64,000 nt of DNA from Prorocentrum cordatum (lineage: Eukaryota > Sar > Dinophyceae > Prorocentrales > Prorocentraceae), in NCBI GenBank assembly GCA_963575745.1, contig CAUYUJ010003880.1, positions 181,001-245,000 on the forward strand, in the 5' to 3' direction. Every line of letters starts with the position of its first letter. Position 1 is the first letter of the stretch. Positions 41,713-53,345 of the stretch are shown here, one piece after another. The position numbers were made by a program, and so were the translations under genes. Under the pieces are notes generated by a model. It was given only the letters and a program-made list of their open reading frames with translations. It did not search any database and was not told where the DNA came from.

Positions 41713-41879
41713 AAGAGCGAGGATGTTTCAAAGAAGAGGCACTCGGTGACGCGATCGTTGAGGGATAGGAGTGAGGTCGCAGAGGAGGAGGAGGAGAATG
41801 AGGAAGAGGCGATAACTTGAAGGAAAACGATGAGACGGAGGACATCCTGCCGGTGGCGCCCTGGGCGGTGCCGCGGAAG

Positions 41880-43283
41880 AAACCGGGGGCCTGCCGGAGG
41901 CAGTCTGGAGGCCTCTGGGGAGCTGTTTTGGGGCCTCTTGGAACCTCTTTTGGGCCTCTTGTGGGCTTCTTGGGGCCCCTTGGGGGTCTCTTGGGGCCTC
42001 CTGGGGGCCTCTTGGGGCGGAAAGCTCGGTTCTTTCGGTTCGTGGTCCCCCTCTTGGGCCCCTCTTGGGGCTCTCTTGGGGCCTTCTTGGGCTGTCCAGA
42101 GGCCCTCTTGGGCCGTCTTGGGGCCCTCTTGGGCCGTCTTGGGGCTCTCTTGGGCCGTGTTGGAAGCATCGTGGGCCGTCTTGGGACGGACTTGGGGGCC
42201 TCTTGGGCCGTCTTCGAGCGTCGGACGCCCGAAAAGGCAAGAACGCTAAAAACCCTGAGAAAACCAATGAAAATCAACGATTCTGGCCTCTTGGGGCCCT
42301 CTTGGGAGGCCTCTTGGAAGCTTCTTGGGGCGTCTTGGAGACACCTTGGGCCGTCTGGAGGCCATCTCGGGCGTCTTGGAGCGATTTTTCGGCGACTCGG
42401 GGCCCTCTTGGAACCCCTTGGGGGTCTCTTGGGCCCCCCCCCTCCTCCAAAGCGCCGGAAAAAGCGGAGCATGGCGCCCCCCCCCCCCCTATCTTCCACT
42501 CCCCCGGAGCGGCCCCGGGGTTCGCCGGAAACTCGCACCCCCCCCCCCCCCCCCACCCCCCCTTCCCCGGCAGAGCCACCCCGGCGACCCCCCCAGAGGC
42601 TGAAGCTCAGCCTCGAGGCTGTAGCTGAGACTCCTTGAAACTCACACGCCGGACAGGGGGTCCTGGGGCCCCCAAAGTGCACTGATTTGCCTTCCGGCCG
42701 TTTCGGGCCCAGCGAGGGGCGCCAAACACCGTCAAAAGGGGGCCGAGAGACGTCCAAGAAGGCACCAAGATGGCCCAAGAGCGCCCCAAGAGAGCCCAAG
42801 ACCGCACAAGAGCGTTGTACCCAAGAGGGTTTCAAGTCGGCCCAGATGCCCTCAAAAGGACTTCCACGAGGCATTCAAGAGGCGAACAAGTATGTTGTTC
42901 TTGCTGACTGGGTTTAAGGTTGTTCGTGTTCTCGAGGTTTCGTGCTTCCCACGGTCCACGAGGCCCCAGCAATCAGCTCAAGATGGCCTGATAGGCAACC
43001 GAAGAGTGCGCCACAACGGCGCAAGAGAGTCCCAAGACGGCCCAAGAGTGCCCCAAGCCGGCCCAAGAGGCGCCCACGATCGCCCAAGAGGGCCCCAAGA
43101 CGGTTTTAAGACGGCCCCAGGAGGGGCCCAAGAGGGGGAACACGAACCGACAATTCGAGCCTTCCACCCCAAGACGCTGCCAGGAGGCCCCAAGAGGCCC
43201 CAAACAGAGCCCAAGAGGCCCCCTAGATGCCCCCTAGAGGCCCAACGAGGCCCCAAAGGGGGCCCGAAAGACGCTCCACGAGT
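41880..43283. repeat. Two CCAAGAGG-type blocks in opposite orientation
   Basis: 41880-42450 reads GGGGCCTCTTGGG with an A-rich core at 42232-42282 (CCAATGAAAATCAACGATT). 42660-43283 reads CCCAAGAGGCCCC. Poly-C runs at 42477-42560 separate them. The second block stops immediately before the spliced-leader copy. Confidence 0.8.
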
Positions 43284-43284
43284 A

Positions 43285-43306
43285 TCCGTAGCCATTTTGG
43301 CTCAAG
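43285..43306 (+). ncRNA. Full-length dinoflagellate spliced-leader sequence, candidate SL RNA gene or relic
   Basis: All 22 bases match the conserved DinoSL exon (leading T, then CCGTAGCCATTTTGGCTCAA and G). It is followed directly by GTGGCT, so a 5' splice donor is in the right place, and ATTTTGG is the Sm-like motif inside the leader. A 5-bp stem with a GCAA loop (43321-43334, AGCGCGCAAGCGCT) lies 15 nt further on. No upstream T-rich promoter-like element is obvious, so it may be an SL RNA gene, an SL pseudogene, or the 5' end of a retroposed mRNA whose body is not recognisable. Confidence 0.7.
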
Positions 43307-43851
43307 GTGGCTCTGATTGCAGCGCGCAAGCGCTCATCATAGTTGCCCACCATCACCATACAGACCCTGCGACCAGGCCTCTGGGACAGGAGGCGACCCA
43401 CTTTTCCAAAACTCCCCCCTCCCCCCGCGGTGCCCACTGTGTCCCTCGGGGTCCGGGACTCATTGCGGGCCTTCGGGGGGCTTTCGGAGGACCCGAAGGC
43501 GCTGAGATAACCCCAAGATCGCCGCAAGACATCCCCAAAAAGCGTCCAAATCGGCCCAAGAAGCCCGCAGGATCGCCCCAAGACGTCCCACAGAGCCCTC
43601 CAAGACGGCCTCAGTAGGCGCCTGTGGATCCCAGTGCGCTCTGAGACAGTCCAAGAGGCCCACAAGACACTCCACTCCGCACCCCTGCCCGCTCCTCCCA
43701 GATCGTTCCCATTCCAGGCAAGTTTGCGCGAGGCGGTCGCGTCTCTGGCCGCGAAATCCTGCCAGTTAATACCTACATGTACGACCACCCTTCGGGTGAT
43801 ACGGAGGTGTGTGGTGAAGGGGGCAGGAAGGGGGGGCCAACTGGAGCTACA

Positions 43852-44040
43852 ACATAGCATTGCATCGCACAGCAGAGCATGGCATTGCATAGCATCGCAC
43901 AGCGCAGCATATAATAGCATGGCGTAGCATAGCGTAGCATAGCATAGCATAGCATCGCATATAATAGCGTACCATCGCATCACACAGTATGGCGTAGCAT
44001 AGCATAGCGTAGCGTAGCATAGCATCGTATCGCATATACA
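43852..44040 (+). repeat. AGCAT pentanucleotide-like microsatellite
   Basis: AGCATAGCAT/GCGTAGCAT units. The Cys/Tyr/Met-rich minus-strand frame is an artefact of the repeat. Confidence 0.9.
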
Positions 44041-44109
44041 TAGAACGGCGCACCGGGCCCGGTGGCCAAGGGCCGGAACCTCGACCGCAAATGTGGACCC
44101 CAGGGCCCG

Positions 44110-44725
44110 GCCGGGCCCGTCTCTGGGAAGCCTAAAATCGCCCCGGGGAGCCCTCAGACGGCAATCCCGGCGGCCCCAGACGGTCTCGAGACACCCCCAA
44201 GACGCCGTCCAGGGGTCTTTGGCGACACACGATGCCTTTTAAACTGCCCCGGAGGCCCCCTAGACAACCCAAGAGGCCTTCAAGATGCCGCCCAAGAACG
44301 CCCCGAGAGGGCAAATCGTTGATTTTCATTGTTTTTGTTCAATGTTATGTTTGCATTCTCGCTGTTTCGTGTTTCCAGCGCTGAAGCACCGCCCAAGAGG
44401 CTCCCAAAACCGCTCCAAGACGGCCCAAGAGGCCCCCAAGAGGGCCCCAAGACGGCCCAAGAGGGCCCCGAGACGGCTCCAGAGCCGCCCAAGACGGCGC
44501 AAGAGGGTCCCAAGAAGGCCCCAAGAGGGGCCCAAGAGAGGGAACGCGAACTGAAAAATCAAGCTTTCCTCCCCAACATGCCCCCAAGAGGCCCCAAGAG
44601 GCCCCCAGGAAGTCCCCAAGAGGCCCCAAGAGGCCCCCAAGAGGCCCCAAGAGGCCCCCAAGAAACCCAAAACAGGCTCGAAGAGAGCCCCGAGACGGCC
44701 CAAGAGCCGCATCGCGCTATCCTTC
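44110..44725 (+). repeat. CCAAGAGG-type block with T-rich core
   Basis: The core at 44308-44385 contains AAATCGTTGATTTTCATTGT, the reverse complement of the core near 42265. CCCCAAGAGGCCCC tandem units are most regular at 44585-44660. Confidence 0.8.
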
Positions 44726-44732
44726 AAGCTAG

Positions 44733-44771
44733 CTAGAACTTGAGCGCGCGCGAAGCGCGAGCGATGGTTCT
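44733..44771. other. GCGC-rich hairpin element, copy 1
   Basis: AGAAC...GTTCT arms enclose GCGCGCGCG-AA-GCGCGAGCG. Same design as 47755-47796, but the arms are partly decayed. Confidence 0.65.
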
Positions 44772-44819
44772 TTATACGGCACCCAATACGGCCTCGGCCC
44801 TCTTCACAGAACTATGTAT

Positions 44820-45530
44820 CCGCGCCCCCCAGCCCACGACGCCTCGTCTCAAAACGCATCTGCGCTCCAGGGTCCACGATCATGTGTAAAGCACCATGGG
44901 TCCGCGCTTCCGAAGCCACGATCCCTAGCCTAAGAAATAATACATTATACAACGCCACTGATGCCACGTTTCCGAATAACGAACCATGGATCCGCGCTTC
45001 TGAGGCCACGAGCACTTGTAACAACCCACATGTCCACCACTTCCGTAAGTTCCTGGGATGCCCAGCGGAGTGACGCCCCTCGGGGACCCGAAAGGGACCC
45101 CGCCAGGTCCGCAGATGTCGCCGCTTTTGTAAGCTCCTGGGAGGTCCAGCCGAGTGACGTCCCACGCGAGCCCAGAAAAGGGACCTCGCCCTCCCTGGGG
45201 GCTGCCAACTGCGCAACTGCACTGCCTGGGTGCTGCCACCTGCGCAGCTGATCGCCACTTTCGTGAGCTCCTGAGGGGCCGAGCGCTGTGACGTCCTACG
45301 GAGCCCCACGTGGGACCCCGCCCTGCCTGGGTGCTGCCAACTGCGCAACAGGCACCACTTTCGTGAGCTACTCGGAGCCTCATCGGAGCGACGTCTTAGC
45401 AGGACCTAAATGAGACACCTGCCTGCTTGGGCTCTGCCCACTGCGCAACTGTCACCACTTTCGTCAGCTGCTGGGAGATCCAGCGGAACACTGGCAACCG
45501 CGCAACTGTCACTATTTTCTTGAGCCCCTG
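44820..45530 (+). repeat. Tandem repeats of ~110-120 bp, degenerate
   Basis: 45030-45530: units with GAGCTCCTG(G/A)G, TGACGTC(C/T)(C/T)A and CTGCCAACTGCGCAACTG followed by CACCACTTTCGT. 44820-45010: three short copies of CCGCGCTTC(C/T)GA(A/G)GCCACGA. Confidence 0.75.
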
Positions 45531-45589
45531 GAAGACATGGTCGAAGTACGCCCCACGCGGAGGCAAGTGAGCCTCGCCTCGGGCCAAAA

Positions 45590-46430
45590 CGATCGCCCCA
45601 ACACGGCCCAAGAGACCCCCCAGAGGGCGCCAAGACGGTCCCAAGGCAGTCCTAGAGGCAGCGGAGAAGGCCCGAACGGCCTCCCAAATTCCAGAGTGCT
45701 GGAGCCCGGGCCCATGGCCGGCACACCCTCCAGGATTCAGCTTTTTTTGTTCTCTCTGTTGCCCCCCCCCCCCCCCCCTCCGGCCCTCCTTCTCCCCCAC
45801 CTTCCAGAGCCTCCTGGGCCTCCCCCCGGCCACCCTGGCCGCCCAAAATAAGCTTCCATGGGGATATGAATAGGTGACGTAAGCGACGAAAGCGGCGCAA
45901 TACGGCCCAAGACGCCCCGAGATGGCTTCAAGCTGGCCGAAGAGATTCCAAGAGGCCTCCGAGACGCCCCAGGAAGGCTCTAAGATGCTCCCCAAGAGGG
46001 CACCGGATGGCCAAAACTAACAAATTCCCATTGGAAAGTTTATATATTCAGCATATTTGGTTGCCAGGTCATCACAGCCCCCAGGATGGCTCAAGAGGCC
46101 ACGAAGATCACCCTAAGACAGCTCAAAATGCACCAAGGAGAGCTCCAAGACGGCCCAAGAGAGCCCCAAGACGGTCGAAGAGGCGCCCAGGACGGCCCAA
46201 GATGGCCCCACGAGGGGCCAAAGAAAGGGAACTCCAGCTCACATGTCGAGCCCTCCGGCCCAAATTGACTTCCAAGACCGCCAGCAGGCTCCCAAGAGGT
46301 CCGAAGGAGGTTTCAAGAGGCCCCCAAACAGCCCTCAAGAGGCCCCAAGAGGCTCCAAAACTGGCTCCAGGGGTCGCCCGAGAGTCATGCCAGGAGACCC
46401 GAACGGGTATCCAAGAAGCCTCTGACCCAC
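45590..46430 (+). repeat. CCAAGAGG-type blocks
   Basis: 45590-45700, 45900-46000 and 46080-46400, with poly-C near 45762-45779. Confidence 0.7.
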
Positions 46431-46439
46431 AACCCAGGC

Positions 46440-47754
46440 ACGGTGGCAGTACGAGCCGCGAGCGGACAGCACGCCACCCTGCAGTCTGGTCGGGTTTGCT
46501 TCTCCTTCACGGGCGCTCGGCGTCACGCTAGCTTGGGGGGACGAGGACCGAGGAACTTGGTTTTGGCCGGCGGGCCATTTTCATGGCCTGTCGCCCGGCA
46601 GCGGGGCGGGCCATTTGTAGCCCGCCCGGTCGCCCACGACATATCGCCCGCGGTCAAGTGGGGGAGGCCTGGGGGCGCTCAAGATTGAAGCTTTGGTGTC
46701 CCGAGGCGCACACCCCCGCCGCGAGACGCGGTCAAGGTTGGGTCCTGGGGGGGTTCAATGTTGAAGCCACAGTGTCCCAAGGCGCCCCCGCGCGATCTGT
46801 GTGAGGGGCGTGCCGAGATTGACGGGGCGATGCTATGTGATCCGCGTGGTTGGTATTTTTCACCTCGAGTTCAAATCATGTACGGGTCATTACTTCCGTC
46901 AAGGGCTGCGGCTTGCTGGAGCCTGGGGTGCGCTTCTTGCCGCCGCCACCGTCGCGGTGCCTCCGCTGCCTCCGTTTCGCCGCGGGCGTCCAGTGCGAGC
47001 TTGGTGCCGCGCGCGCCAGGCTCCACCCCTGCCAGGCCAACAAGAGGCTTCTTGTTGTCCGCTTCGGGATTTCCGTGCGGCACCCTTGACGCCATTCTTG
47101 GGGCTGCTCGTGAGCCTTCACGTCTTGCATTTCGGGCTGAGGGGGCGTTGCTTTGGGTCCTCTCGTTCTGACGCCATCGTCTGGCTTTCTTGGAGCGCAT
47201 CTTGGATCCCTCCTGTGCCCCGCTTGGGCCCCCCTTGGAGGCCCTTGGAGCCTCTCTCGGAGAGCTCACTCACTGTTCTTGGGTGCCCTTGGGCCCTGTC
47301 TTGGGCTCCCCTTGGGGTGCTCTAGGCCTTTTTCTAGGGCGGCTCGTCCCTGGGATACCTGAGTTCCTGGAATCAGGTTCGGTCGTCTGCACGATTTTGC
47401 ATGATGTTGCATTGTGCTCTGCGTGAGCATTGCTCTACGTTGCTTTTCTTTGCCTTGCGTTGTATGTCATTGTATTGCTGTGCATGTGTTCTGATAAATT
47501 GTGTTTGTAACGATTCGGGCCGCACTAGACCCGCATATGATTTGATTCCATTCCAATGCATTGCGCTGCCCTGCCGTTTTGGTCACCATTGCTGTCAATG
47601 GTGTGCATATCTTCGCATTGAATATTATGGAAAAAGGTCCTTGTTGGCAATGCGTATCCGTTGTGCCCGCGTTACAGATGCGGTACCCCATGATCCACCC
47701 ATGTATAGGTAACTACTTCAGTGACTACGTGAACTTGCCAAGGGCTCGGGCTGA
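46440..47754. other. No gene recognised
   Basis: GC-rich to ~47390 with one CCTTGGG-type patch (47220-47340), then AT-richer to 47750. Open frames show no recognisable domain. Confidence 0.45.
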
Positions 47755-47796
47755 CTAGAACCTAAGCGCGCGCGAAGCGCGCGCGCGTGGTTCTAG
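47755..47796. other. GCGC-rich hairpin element, copy 2 (near-perfect)
   Basis: CTAGAACC (47755-47762) pairs with GGTTCTAG (47789-47796). The inside is GCGCGCGCG-AA-GCGCGCGCGCG. (TA)n and (GT)n follow directly (47798-47835). Confidence 0.8.
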
Positions 47797-47833
<37 letters not shown>

Positions 47834-47869
47834 GTACAAGATGCTTTGTGGGTTTGCGTGGGCCCCCGG

Positions 47870-48090
47870 TCCCCGGAGCCCTCAGAGAACCCCGAAACGG
47901 CTCCGGAGGGCCCCCAGAAGGGCCCGAAACGGCACCAGATCTCCCCAGAAGAGCCCCGAGACGGCCCATAGAGACCCGAGACGACCCGAGACGACCTCAG
48001 GTGGCCCAAGATGCTCTCCAGACGGCCCCATGAGCCCCAAAGCCGCCCCAGGACGGTTCCAGGCGGGTCCAAGGGGTCCCCCGAAAGGGT
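47870..48090 (+). repeat. CCAGAAGGGCCCG-type block, related to the CCAAGAGG family
   Basis: CCCCGAGACGGCCC and CCGAAACGGC quasi-repeats. Confidence 0.6.
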
Positions 48091-48121
48091 TCCTTCAAGC
48101 TAAAGATGCCACATTCCATTT

Positions 48122-49052
48122 GGATTATCCCGGCAAAGGAACCTAACAGCGATGTGTAGGAGCATATCTGGAAGCATTCCCCTTAAGATTCAGATGAGAA
48201 TCCAAATGTAGAATTGTGCTGTTCTCGCAGTCGTAGTCGCATTCGCGATGACAGTCGCAGTGGCAACGGCAGTCACAGACACAGCCTCAGCCTCAGCCTG
48301 CCTCAGCCTCAGCCTCAGCCTGCCTCAGCCTCAGCCTGCCTCAGCCTCAGCCTCAGCCTGCTTCAGCCTCAGCCTCAGTCTGCCTTCAGCCTCGGCGTCA
48401 GCCTCAGGCTGCCTCAGCCTCAGCCTGCATCAGCCTCAGCCTCAGCCTCAGCCTGCCTCAGCATCAGCCTGCCTCAGCCTCAGCCTCAGCCTGCCTCAGC
48501 ATTCAAAATGTGGCCCGGGAATGTAGTTCTGGGAACTCGAAGAACACGAAGTGGCCTACAGTTGGCTCCGGGCATTCAAATTCATGCCCAGGAATGGAGT
48601 TCTGGGAACTCGAAGACCACGAAGTGGCCTACAGTTGGCTCCGGGCATTCAAAATCTGGCCCGGGAATGGAGTTCTGGGAACTCGAAGACCACGAAGTGG
48701 CCTACAGTTGGCTCCGGGCATTCAAAATGTGGCCCGGGAATGGAGTTCTGGGAACTCGAAGAACACGGCTCTGGCCTACAGTTGGCTCCGGGCATTCAAA
48801 ATGTGGCCCGGGAATGGAGTTCTGGGAAGTCGAAGAGCACGAAGTGGCCTACAGTTGGCTCCGGGCATTCAGAATGTGGCCCGGGAATGGAGTTCTGGGA
48901 GGTCGAAGAGCACGAAGTGTGTGACTGTATGCGAAAAACGATCCCCCCCGGCAAACCCCAACACCTCCCCAACGGCTGCCCAGACCCCCCTGTGGAGTCA
49001 TCTGCTGCTCTCTTTTGAGACCACTAGAAACCTATCAGTCTTCGCTGTTAAT
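48122..49052 (+). repeat. Composite unit 1: leader, CAGCCT array, 73-bp repeats, tail
   Basis: Leader (TTATCCCGGCAAAGGAACC, GCGATGTGTAGGAGC), a CAGCCT-rich array (48280-48500), six ~73-bp units with GTGGCCCGGGAATGGAGTTC (48500-48915) and a tail ending CTATCAGTCTTCGCTGTTA. The whole is repeated at 49060-51172. Confidence 0.9.
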
Positions 49053-49059
49053 TAGGTAA

Positions 49060-51172
49060 ATTATCCCGGCAAAGCAACCTAACAGCGATGTGTAGGAGCA
49101 TATCTGGAAGCATTCCCCTTAAGATTCAGATAAGAATCCTGTTGTAGAATTCTGCTGTTCTCGCAGTCGTGGTCGCATTCGCGATGGCAGTCGCAGTGGC
49201 AACAGCAGTCGCAGTCACAGCCTCAGCCTCAGCCTGCCTCAGCCTCAGCCTCAGCCTGCCTCAGCCTCAGCCTGCCTCAGCCTCGCCCTCAGCCTGCTTC
49301 AGCCTCAACATCAGTCTGCCTTCAGCCTCGGCCTCAGCCTGCCTCAGCCCTCAGCCTGCATCAGCCTCAGCCTGCCTCAGCCTCGCCCTCAGCCTGCTTC
49401 AGCCTCAACATCAGTCTGCCTTCAGCCTCGGCCTCAGCCTGCCTCAGCCTCACCCTGCATCAGCCTCAGCCTCAGCCTCAGCCTGCCTCAGCATCAGCCT
49501 GCCTCAGCCTCAGCCTCAGCCTGCCTGCCTCAGCCTCAGCCTGCTTCAGCCTCAGCCTCAGTCTGCCGTCGGCCTCGGCCTCAGCCTCAGCCTGCCTCAG
49601 CCTCAGCCTGCATCAGCCTCAGCCTCAGCCTCAGCCTGCCTCAGCATCAGCCTGCCTCAGCCTCAGCCTCAGCCTCAGCCTGCCTCAGCCTCAGCCTCAG
49701 CCTGCTTCAGCCTCAGCCTGAGTTTGCCTGCAGCCTCGGCCTCAGCCTCAGCCTGCCTCAGCCTCAGCCTGCCTCAGCCTCAGCCTCAGCCTCAGCCTGC
49801 CTCAGCCTCAACCTGCCTCAGCCTCAGCCTCAGCCTGCCTCAGCCTCAGCCTCAGCCTGCTTCAGCCTCAGCCTCAGTCTGCCTTCAGCCTCGGCCTCAG
49901 CCTCAGCCTGCCTCAGCCTCAGCCTGCATCAGCCTCAGCCTCAGCCTCAGCCTGCCTCAGCATCAGCCTGCCTCAGCCTCAGCCTCAGCCTGCCTCAGCC
50001 TCAGCCTCAGCCTGCTTCAGCCTCAGCCTCAGTCTGCCTTCAGCCTCGGCCTCAGCCTCAGCCTGCCTCAGCCTCAGCCTGCATCAGCCTCAGCCTCAGC
50101 CTCAGCCTGCCTCAGCATCAGCCTGCCTCAGCCTCAGCCTCAGCCTGCCTCAGCCTCAGCCTCAGCCTGCTTCAGCCTCAGCCTCAGTCTGCCTTCAGCC
50201 TCGGCCTCAGCCTCAGCCTGCCTCAGCCTCAGCCTGCATCAGCCTCAGCCTCAGCCTGCCTCAGCCTCAGCCTGCCTCAGCCTCAGCCTCAGCCTGCCTC
50301 AGCCTCAGCCTCAGCCTGCTTCAGCCTCAGCCTCAGTCTGCCTTCAGCCTTGGCCTCAGCCTCAGCCTGCCTCAGCCTCAGCCTGCATCAGCCTCAGCCT
50401 CAGCCTCAGCCTGCCTCAGCATCAGCCTGCCTCAGCCTCAGCCTCAGCCTGCCTCAGCCTCAGCCTCAGCCTGCTTCAGCCTCAGCCTCAGTCTGCCTTC
50501 AGCCTCGGCCTCAGCCTCAGCCTGCCTCAGCCTCAGCCTGCATCAGCCTCAGCCTCAGCCTCAGCCTGCCTCAGCATCAGCCTGCCTCAGCCTCAGCCTC
50601 AGCCTGCCTCAGCCTCAGCCTCAGCCTGCTTCAGCCTCAGCCTCAGTCTGCCTTCAGCCTCGGCCTCAGCCTCAGCCTGCCTCAGCCTCAGCCTGCCTCA
50701 GCCTCAGCATCAGCCTGCCTCAGCATTCAAAGTGTGGCCCGGGAATGGAGTTCTGGGAACTCGAAGAACACGAAGTGGCCTACAGTTGGCTCCGGGCATT
50801 CAAAATCATGCCCAGGAATGGAGTTCTGGGAACTCGAAGACCACGAAGTGGCCTACAGTTGGCTCCGGGCATTCAAAATGTGGCCCGGGAATGGAGTTCT
50901 GGGAACTCGAAGAGCACGAAGTGGCGTACAGTGGAGTTCTGGGAACTCGAAGAGCACGAAGTGGCGTACAGTTGGCTCCGGGCATTCAGAATGTGGCCCG
51001 GGAATGGAGTTCTGGGAGGTCGAAGAGCACGAAGTGTGTGACTGTATGCGAAAAACGATCCCCCCCGGAAAACCCCAACGGCCCCCCAACGGCTGCCCAG
51101 ACCCCCCTGTGGAGTAACATGCTGCTCTCTTTTTAGACCACTAGAAACCTATCAGTCTTCGCTGTTAGGTAA
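49060..51172 (+). repeat. Composite unit 2 with expanded 155-bp higher-order CAGCCT array
   Basis: Same leader, array, 73-bp units and tail as unit 1, but the CAGCCT array spans 49215-50725. TGCCTTCAGCC markers at 49881, 50036, 50191, 50340, 50495 and 50650 give periods of 155, 155, 149, 155 and 155 bp. A 655-aa open frame across it exists because the 6-bp unit has no stop in that frame. Confidence 0.9.
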
Positions 51173-51214
51173 AATTGACATTTTCATCAGATTCGGCTTA
51201 TTGTTTTTCGAAGC

Positions 51215-51545
51215 ATCCACAGCGGCCCCAGAGGCTTCCAAGATCGCCCAAGACGGCCCCCAAGAGGGACCAAAGATGGTTCCAGACGGGCCCAGGACGG
51301 CCCAAGTGGCGCCCAAGACGACCGAAGAGGACCCCACGAGAGGCCCAAGAGGGGTTCAGGACAGCCCACGATGGCCCCAAGATGGCTCGATTGGCGCCCA
51401 AGATAGCCGAAGACGGCCCCAAGACGGCCCACGAGGCGCCCTGCCGGCCCAAGAGGGCTCGGCGAAGCCTCCGAGGAACCCAAAACAGCCCCCATAGAGC
51501 TCCCAAGCGTCTCCCAAGAAGCTTCAAAATTGCTTCCAAGAGAGG
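51215..51545 (+). repeat. CCAAGAGG-type block
   Basis: CCCAAGACGGCCC and CCAAGAGGGCTC units, preceded by a T-rich core at 51177-51215. Confidence 0.7.
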
Positions 51546-51549
51546 GGGG

Positions 51550-52105
51550 CGGACGAGAGGCGAGAGGCCCCTCGCAGGCGAACAAAAACACGTTTTGACG
51601 CTCCGGTGGCCCTGGGGCTGCCCCGCTGCGCTCCCTACTTTGCCGCGACGCCGTTCCGACGCCTCCGACGCCTCCGACGCGGCCCGAGACGGCGCCGCGC
51701 TTGCCCTAACCCGCTCCCGCGTCAGCCGCGATCCCGGCGCGAATCTTCCAACGTCGCTCAGGCCTGGATTTCTGAATTTCTGCCTCTTGCGAAGCTCGAG
51801 CACTTCGGCCCCCGTTTCGATGCATTGGGCGCCTTCGGTGGGGGAACAGCACTAGAACAAGATTCAAGGGATCTACGGCAGTAGCTGGCAGCGTCGCACC
51901 ACCCAGCGCGCGCCACCATGCTTCGATCCGCCCAACTTCGTGCATTTACTCCACGGGTCCACATTAGTATGTATGTATATATATATATGTGTATATATGT
52001 ATGTATATATATATATATATACACGTAAGGGCTTCGCCCCATGCCGCCGGCCCTTTGTCTCGGATAATGGGAGATGCAAGATCTAAATCAGTGTCGGGAC
52101 CTGTT
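51550..52105. other. No gene recognised; TA-rich microsatellite 51965-52022
   Basis: A GC-rich stretch and then (TA/TG)n. GGGCTTCGCCC (52029-52039) can form a TTCG-loop hairpin. Confidence 0.45.
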
Positions 52106-52109
52106 TGTT

Positions 52110-52735
52110 TTTCGACCCTGACCCTACGGATCTGCGTCACGGGTGCCACCGATTTTCAGAAATGTGGCAAATTCCATGTGTGTTTTTTTGCACCCTGACC
52201 CCGCAATCTGCATGAGGGGCGCCACCGAATGTCAGAAATGTGGCAAATCCAATATGTTTTTGGACCCTGACCCAGCCGATCTGCGTGAGGGGTGCCGCCC
52301 AATTTCAGAAATGTGGCAAACCCCATGTGTTTTGGCACCATGACCCCGTCGATCTACGTGAGGGGGGCCACCGAATGTCAGACATGTGGCAAATCCCATG
52401 TGTTTTTGTTTGGCCCTGGTGCTGATCTGCTTGAGGGGTGCCGCCGGATTTCAGACATGTAGCAAATCCTTTGTGTTGTTGCATCCTGACCCCGCCGATC
52501 TGCGTGAGAGGGGGCCGCCGAATGTCAGAAATGTGGCGCACCTCCTGTTTTGTTGGACCCTGACCAGCCGATGTGCGTGAGAGGCGCCAGCAAATTCAGA
52601 AATGTCGCAAATCCCATATGTTTTTGGACCCTGACCCCGCCGGTCTGCGTGACGGGTGCCACCGGATGTCAGAAATGTGGCAAATCCCCTGTGTTTGTTG
52701 ACCGTGACCCCGCCGATCTGCGTGAGGGGTGCAAA
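52110..52735 (+). repeat. ~73-bp tandem repeat, about 9 copies
   Basis: Units with TGACCCCGCCGATCTGCGTG and TCAGAAATGTGGCAAATCCC start near 52118, 52195, 52267, 52341, 52412, 52487, 52560, 52632 and 52705. Confidence 0.95.
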
Positions 52736-52984
52736 TTTTTACCCCGCCCCTGCAATTCTGAGCACACGCTCAGGGCGTGGTAGAACTGCCGGTTTTGGGC
52801 CTCCCCCCCCTCGCGCGGTCCATCAACAAGGAACAGCAAGCAGCAAGAAGTCAACATGGAACAGTAAGCAGCAAAAAGCAAAACTGTAATAGTGGAAATT
52901 GGAAGCTGCAACTGGCACAGGAACCTGCGAAGCATCGGCCTACAGCCCGGTGGCCCCACAAGGGGGCCGCGGATCTTAGTCAAT

Positions 52985-53345
52985 CCATACTATCCCATCC
53001 AATCCAATCCACCCAACCCAATCCATCAATTCATGTTTGTCTGCGCCTGCGGCGGGTTTTCTTGTCCAATGCAATCCAGCTTATCCAGTCCATATTGTCC
53101 AATCCACACACAGCTTATCTTATCCAACTCACTTTGTTCCATCTTATCTTAACCCACCCAATCCACTCCATCCAACCCAATCCATCAATTCATTTGTTTA
53201 CGCGCCTGCGGCGGGCCAAGCCAATCCAACTTATCTTTTCCAATCCACATATTCCAATCAAACCCATATTATCTTATCCAATCCATATAATCCTATCCAA
53301 TCCAATCCACCCAACCCAATCCATCAATTCATTTCTGTCGGCGCA
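52985..53345 (+). repeat. ~145-bp tandem repeat built from CCAATCC units
   Basis: CCAACCCAATCCATCAATTC followed by GCGCCTGCGGCGGG-type sequence recurs near 53013, 53172 and 53310. Confidence 0.85.

Noticed and set aside
48214-48924. 236-aa ORF starting with an alanine/valine-rich, signal-peptide-like segment
   Set aside because: The frame is maintained only by the repeat, and the same reading exists in the duplicated unit with different length.
49169-51136. 655-aa Ser/Ala/Gln/Pro/Leu-rich open frame
   Set aside because: The 6-bp CAGCCT unit contains no stop in this frame, so openness is automatic. The same happens in composite unit 1.
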